Assembly: GCF_004299445.1 (NCBI RefSeq)
Contig: NZ_SCTC01000077.1
Span: 1-64,000 of the forward strand
Direction of reading: 5' to 3'
Source: Phenylobacterium sp.
Lineage (GTDB): Bacteria > Pseudomonadota > Alphaproteobacteria > Caulobacterales > Caulobacteraceae
DNA: 64,000 bases
The notes under the pieces are model-generated. The model saw only the letters and a program-made list of their open reading frames with translations. It did not search any database and was not told where the DNA came from. The translations under genes and the position numbers were made by a program. Numbering within the stretch: position 1 is the first letter of the stretch; each line of letters opens with the position of its first letter. Positions 60,475 through 64,000 of the stretch are shown piece after piece.

Positions 60475-61904
60475 TGCCCAAGATGACCACCTTCTCCGAG
60501 TACGACGGCCTGGGCCTGGCCGAACTGGTCGCCAAGAAGGCGGTGACACCGGGCGAGCTGGTCGAAGCGGCGATCGACCGGATCGAGGACCACAACCCCA
60601 CCCTGAACGCCGTGGTCTACAAAGGCTTCGACGACGCGCGCCGCCAGGCCACCGAGCCGCTGCCGGACGGGCCGTTCAAGGGCGTGCCGTTCCTGATCAA
60701 GGACCTGGGCATCTCGGTCGCCGGCTGGCCCCGCACCCACGGCAGCCGGTTCGGCAACCTGGTCGATTCCGCCGACAGCGGCCTGATGGCCCGCTATCGC
60801 AGCTCGGGCATCATCGCGCTGGGCAAGACCAACACACCCGAATACGGCATCACCGGCACCACCGAGGGCGCGCGCCTGGGCCCCTGCCGCAACCCGTGGA
60901 ATCCCAACCACATCGCCGGCGGCTCGTCGGGCGGGTCGGCCTCGGCGGTGGCGGCGGGCATGGTCCCGCTGGCGCACGCCTCGGACGGCCTGGGCTCGAT
61001 CCGCATCCCCGCCGCCTGCTGCGGGCTGGTAGGCCTGAAGGTCACCCGCGACCGCAATCCCAACCTGCCCGACGGCTACGACTACGCCATGGGCAACGTG
61101 GTGGACCACGTCGTCAGCCGGACGGTCCGGGACTCCGCCGCCATGCTGGACGTGACCGGCGTGCCCGAGCCGGGCGCGCCCTACCCCGCCCCGCCCAAGG
61201 ACCGGCCCTATCTGGAAGAAGTGAGCCGCAGTCCGGGCAAGCTGCGCATCGCATGGTCCAGCGAGACGCCCTCGGGCCGGCCCATCGACGCCGAGATCCA
61301 GGCGGCGCTGGAGCGAACCGTCACGCTGCTGAAGGGCCTGGGCCACGAGGTGTTCGAGCGCGGCCTGGGCGTCGACTACCGCGCCCTCTACGCCTCGCGC
61401 GGCGCCGCGGCCGCCGCCAACTTCGCCGCCGGCATGGCGCGGCTTATCGAGGAGGTCGGCCGTGAGCCCGAGCCGGACGAGCTGGAGCCCCTGACCTGGG
61501 CCTCGCTGAAGGCCGGCCGCCGCCAGACCGGCGCCGACGTCATGCGTTCGCTGCAGGAGACGCGGATGCTCAACTACAAGACGCTCGCGGCCTTCGAGGA
61601 CATCGACGTCTACCTGTCGCCGGTCATGGGCACGACCGTTCCCGAGATCGGCCACATCGACCCGGTGAATCTGGAGCCCAAGGAGGTGAACCGCCGCCAG
61701 GGCCGCGTCTTCCCCTTCACCCCGCCGTTCAATTTCTCGGGCCAGCCCTCGATGAGCCTGCCGCTGGAGATGTCCGAGAACGGCCTGCCCATCGGCATGA
61801 TGTTCACCGCCAAGTTCGCCGACGAAGCCACGCTGTTCCGCCTGGCCGGCCAGCTGGAGAAGGAAGCCCCCTGGGCGGGCCGCCGCCCGCGGGTCTGGGG
61901 CTGA
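60474..61904 (+). CDS. Amidase (amidase-signature family)
   Basis: A 476-residue hydrolase. The Ser-cisSer-Lys triad is recognisable: Lys in VPFLIKDLG (about residue 78), the cis-Ser and nucleophile Ser in AGGSSGGSASAVAAGMVPLA (about 147-170). The downstream SIRIPAACCGLVGLK is standard. It hydrolyses an amide of unknown nature. A 4-base or smaller overlap on both sides makes it the middle of an aminotransferase-amidase-DUF423 operon. Confidence 0.9.
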   Translation: MPKMTTFSEYDGLGLAELVAKKAVTPGELVEAAIDRIEDHNPTLNAVVYKGFDDARRQATEPLPDGPFKGVPFLIKDLGISVAGWPRTHGSRFGNLVDSADSGLMARYRSSGIIALGKTNTPEYGITGTTEGARLGPCRNPWNPNHIAGGSSGGSASAVAAGMVPLAHASDGLGSIRIPAACCGLVGLKVTRDRNPNLPDGYDYAMGNVVDHVVSRTVRDSAAMLDVTGVPEPGAPYPAPPKDRPYLEEVSRSPGKLRIAWSSETPSGRPIDAEIQAALERTVTLLKGLGHEVFERGLGVDYRALYASRGAAAAANFAAGMARLIEEVGREPEPDELEPLTWASLKAGRRQTGADVMRSLQETRMLNYKTLAAFEDIDVYLSPVMGTTVPEIGHIDPVNLEPKEVNRRQGRVFPFTPPFNFSGQPSMSLPLEMSENGLPIGMMFTAKFADEATLFRLAGQLEKEAPWAGRRPRVWG

Positions 61905-62284
61905 TGGGGTTCTGGACGCGACGCAACTGGATGACGCTGGCCGCCATCGGCGGCTTCGTGGCCGTGGCCGTGGGCGCCTTTGCGGCCCATGGCGTGAAGG
62001 ATCCCAAGGCGGCGGAATGGCTGCGGACCGGGTCCACCTACGGATTCATGCACACCATGGCGACGTTCGCCTGCGCCACCTTCATGAACATCGGCGCGCG
62101 CCGCGCCCGGCTGGCCCCGGCGTTCTTCCTGTCGGGCGTGGTGCTGTTCTCGGGCTCGCTCTACGCCATGGCCGCCGGCGCGCCGCGGTGGCTTGGGATG
62201 GTGACGCCGTTGGGCGGCCTGATGTTCCTGACCGGCTGGGCCATCCTGGCCTGGGCCGCCCGCGGGGTCGATCCGCAGACCTGA
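61904..62284 (+). CDS. DUF423 family membrane protein
   Basis: A 126-residue protein with four predicted transmembrane helices. The family pattern AVAVGAFAAHGVKD followed by WLRTGSTYGFMHTMA is present, and VTPLGGLMFLTGWAILAWAA closes it. DUF423 proteins are small inner-membrane proteins of unknown function. The ATG overlaps the amidase stop (TGATG). Confidence 0.88.
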   Translation: MGFWTRRNWMTLAAIGGFVAVAVGAFAAHGVKDPKAAEWLRTGSTYGFMHTMATFACATFMNIGARRARLAPAFFLSGVVLFSGSLYAMAAGAPRWLGMVTPLGGLMFLTGWAILAWAARGVDPQT

Positions 62285-63520
62285 TCAGCCGCGCCGCAGG
62301 GCCAGCGCCCGCAGGCTCACCGCCGAGCCCACCAGTGCGATCAGCATCACCACCGCCATCGTCCGCGGCGTGCCGTCGTGGAACAGCGCCGCCAGGCTGG
62401 CCGCCGCGGCCCCCGTGGCGAACGACAGCGTGCCCATCAGCGCCGAGATCGCGCCCGCCCGCGTCGGGTCGACGTTGAGCGCGCCGGCCATGGTGTTGCC
62501 CTGCATGAAGCCATAGCTGGACAGCAGCAGGAACAGCAGCGGCAGCACGGTCCACTGCCCGCCGATCCCGGTCGCCGCCGCGAGGGCCAGGCCCAGGCCG
62601 AAGATCGAGGCGACGAGGCTGGCGCGCAGCAGCACCTGGTCGGGCGTGGCGTAGCGCAGCACCATCCGGTTCACCTGCCCCGCGCCGATCACGCCCAGGG
62701 CGTTCAGGCCGAAGATCCACGGATAGACCGCCGACGAGTAGCCGTACGTTCCCATGATCAGGCCGGGCGACGCGGAGATGTAGGTGAACAGCGTCGCCCC
62801 GTTCAGCGCGCCGCACAGCGCATAGCCGATCAGCCGCCGGTTCTTCAGCACCGCCGCATACGACTGGAACGGATTCTCCTGGGACGCCTGCAGGGCCGTG
62901 GCCTCCGACCGCGTCTCCTTGAGCCGGACAAGCGCCGCGATGCAGATCGCCACCCCGAAGGCGGTCATGAACCAGAAGTTCCACTGCCAGCCGCCAAGCG
63001 CCAGCAGCGCGCTGCCCAGGATCGGCGCCAGGATGGGCGCCAGGCCCATGATCAGCATCATCAGGCTGAGCATTCGGGCCGTCTCGGTGTGGTCGAACCG
63101 GTCGCGGATCACCGCGCGCGACACCACCCCGCCGGCGCACGCGCCCAGCGCCTGAAGAAAGCGTGCGGCCAGCATCAGCTCGATCGAGGTCGCCAGGGCG
63201 CACGCGATAGACCCTGCGATGAAGATCAGCGCGCCCAGGATCAGCGGAACCCGACGCCCGATCCGGTCCGACCAGGGGCCGTAGATAGGCTGCCCCACCG
63301 CCATGCCCGCCAGGAACGCGGCCACCGTGGTCTGCGCCTGCGCCGGATCCGCCTTCAGCCCGGCGGCGATGGCCGGCAGGCTGGGGAGGTACATGTCGAT
63401 GGCCAGCGGGCCCATGCCCGTCAGCGCGCCCAGCAGGATCACCAGGCCCCAGGGGGTCGCGACCGGCGCGGGGGCGGGCGATCCCGGGTCGGGCGCCGAA
63501 GCAGGATTGGCGGACGTCAC
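62285..63520 (-). CDS. Bcr/CflA-type multidrug efflux MFS transporter
   Basis: A 411-residue, 12-helix transporter. The family start LGALTGMGPLAIDMYLPSLP and QTTVAAFLAGMAVGQPIYGP, then WSDRIGRRVPLILGALIF, match the Bcr/CflA drug:proton antiporter group. The start is a GTG at 63520. It is convergent with the DUF423 gene and divergent from the alpha/beta hydrolase gene. Confidence 0.88.
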   Translation of the reverse strand: MTSANPASAPDPGSPAPAPVATPWGLVILLGALTGMGPLAIDMYLPSLPAIAAGLKADPAQAQTTVAAFLAGMAVGQPIYGPWSDRIGRRVPLILGALIFIAGSIACALATSIELMLAARFLQALGACAGGVVSRAVIRDRFDHTETARMLSLMMLIMGLAPILAPILGSALLALGGWQWNFWFMTAFGVAICIAALVRLKETRSEATALQASQENPFQSYAAVLKNRRLIGYALCGALNGATLFTYISASPGLIMGTYGYSSAVYPWIFGLNALGVIGAGQVNRMVLRYATPDQVLLRASLVASIFGLGLALAAATGIGGQWTVLPLLFLLLSSYGFMQGNTMAGALNVDPTRAGAISALMGTLSFATGAAAASLAALFHDGTPRTMAVVMLIALVGSAVSLRALALRRG

Positions 63521-63572
63521 GGCGCCTGCCCTACTGGTTCACGCGACAGGCAACAACCCAAGGGAGTCGGAA

Positions 63573-64000
63573 ATGTCGGCGCTGGAGACCATGATGCCGC
63601 CGGTGCGGCGCGCCGCGGTGAACGGCGTCGAGATCGCCTGGTACGAAGCCGGCCCCCGGACGGGCGTGCCCGTCGTCCTCTGCCACGGCTTTCCCGAGCT
63701 GGCGTTCTCCTGGCGCCACCAGATCAAGGCCCTGGCCGACGCCGGCCGCTGGGTGATCGCCCCCGACCAGCGCGGCTACGGCGCCTCGGGAAAGCCCGCC
63801 AACGTCACCGACTACGACATCGACCACCTGACCGGCGACATGGCCGCCCTGCTCGACCACCTGGGCGTCGAGAAGGCGATCTTCTGCGGCCACGACTGGG
63901 GCGGCATCGTGGTGTGGCAGATGCCGCTGATCCACCCCAGCCGGGTGGCGGGCGTCATCGGCCTGAACACGCCCTTCATGCCGCGCGCCCCGGCCGACCC
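63573..64000 (+). CDS. Alpha/beta hydrolase, epoxide-hydrolase-like (partial, right edge)
   Basis: The frame begins with an ATG at 63573 behind AAGGGAG and runs off the window after 142 codons. Visible motifs are the oxyanion-hole HGFPE, PDQRGYGASGKP and the nucleophile elbow GHDWGG, in which Asp takes the nucleophile position. That is the mark of epoxide hydrolases and related dehalogenases. The acid and His of the triad lie beyond the window. Confidence 0.85.
   Translation, partial: MSALETMMPPVRRAAVNGVEIAWYEAGPRTGVPVVLCHGFPELAFSWRHQIKALADAGRWVIAPDQRGYGASGKPANVTDYDIDHLTGDMAALLDHLGVEKAIFCGHDWGGIVVWQMPLIHPSRVAGVIGLNTPFMPRAPAD

Noticed and set aside
1-64000. CRISPR arrays, tRNA or rRNA genes, insertion sequences and prophage
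   Set aside because: No regularly spaced repeats, no cloverleaf or rRNA core sequences, and no transposase or integrase motifs were seen in any frame. The RTX regions are repeat-rich, but this comes from protein nonapeptides.

Overview
This is a high-GC chromosomal window that looks like the Caulobacterales (Caulobacter or Phenylobacterium type). The basis is the dense GC-rich coding, a V-type exosortase with a PEPxxWA-CTERM substrate, a TipN-like two-membrane-segment coiled-coil protein, and frequent GTG/TTG starts with 1-4 base overlaps. No rRNA, tRNA, CRISPR array or insertion sequence was recognised.

Layout. (1) 1-1678: the end of a type IV secretion operon (VirB10 tail, VirB11 ATPase) and a PilZ protein. 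(2) 1675-6085: a DUF1501/DUF1800 pair of exported proteins and an RTX-repeat protein. (3) 6095-47620: a large exopolysaccharide/exosortase region. Its left arm has a GMC oxidoreductase with a 42-residue companion, a beta-helix lipoprotein, a flippase, and a leftward operon of beta-barrel, Wza-like OPX protein, Wzz-like co-polymerase, BY-kinase-like ATPase, exosortase and EpsI. Its centre (17672-28010) reads rightward: a fused PssD/PssE-type glycosyltransferase, an acyl carrier protein, an FkbH-like enzyme, a methyltransferase, an MBOAT acyltransferase, an SGNH-like protein, a VOC protein, a pyruvyl-transferase-family protein and an O-antigen ligase/polymerase. Its right arm holds glycosyltransferases, a full set of GDP-D-glycero-D-manno-heptose enzymes, a second Wzz-like/BY-kinase-like pair, the PEPxxWA-CTERM protein, an AAA ATPase, an EpsD-like prolyl isomerase, rfbA/rfbB, a TipN-like protein and a secreted beta-helix/RTX protein. 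(4) 48037-50068: alkylation repair (Ogt, Ada-AlkA). (5) 50153-54611: an MFS transporter and sulfate activation (cysD, cysNC). (6) 54616-64000: catabolic and transport genes (VOC protein, alcohol dehydrogenase, two metallo-beta-lactamase-fold hydrolases, aminotransferase, amidase, MFS proteins, epoxide-hydrolase-like protein).

How it fits together. The central region reads as a Wzx/Wzy-type polysaccharide factory. It supplies activated heptose and dTDP-6-deoxy sugars, assembles a repeat unit, flips and polymerises it, and exports it through a short OPX protein probably paired with a separate outer-membrane barrel. An exosortase system processes at least one PEPxxWA-CTERM protein that may associate with the polymer. 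The most intriguing parts are the ACP/FkbH/MBOAT/SGNH module, which suggests a carrier-protein-bound acyl group (possibly glyceryl) is used to decorate the polymer, and the two BY-kinase-like ATPases that both lack the Walker A lysine. No initiating phosphoglycosyltransferase is seen in the window.
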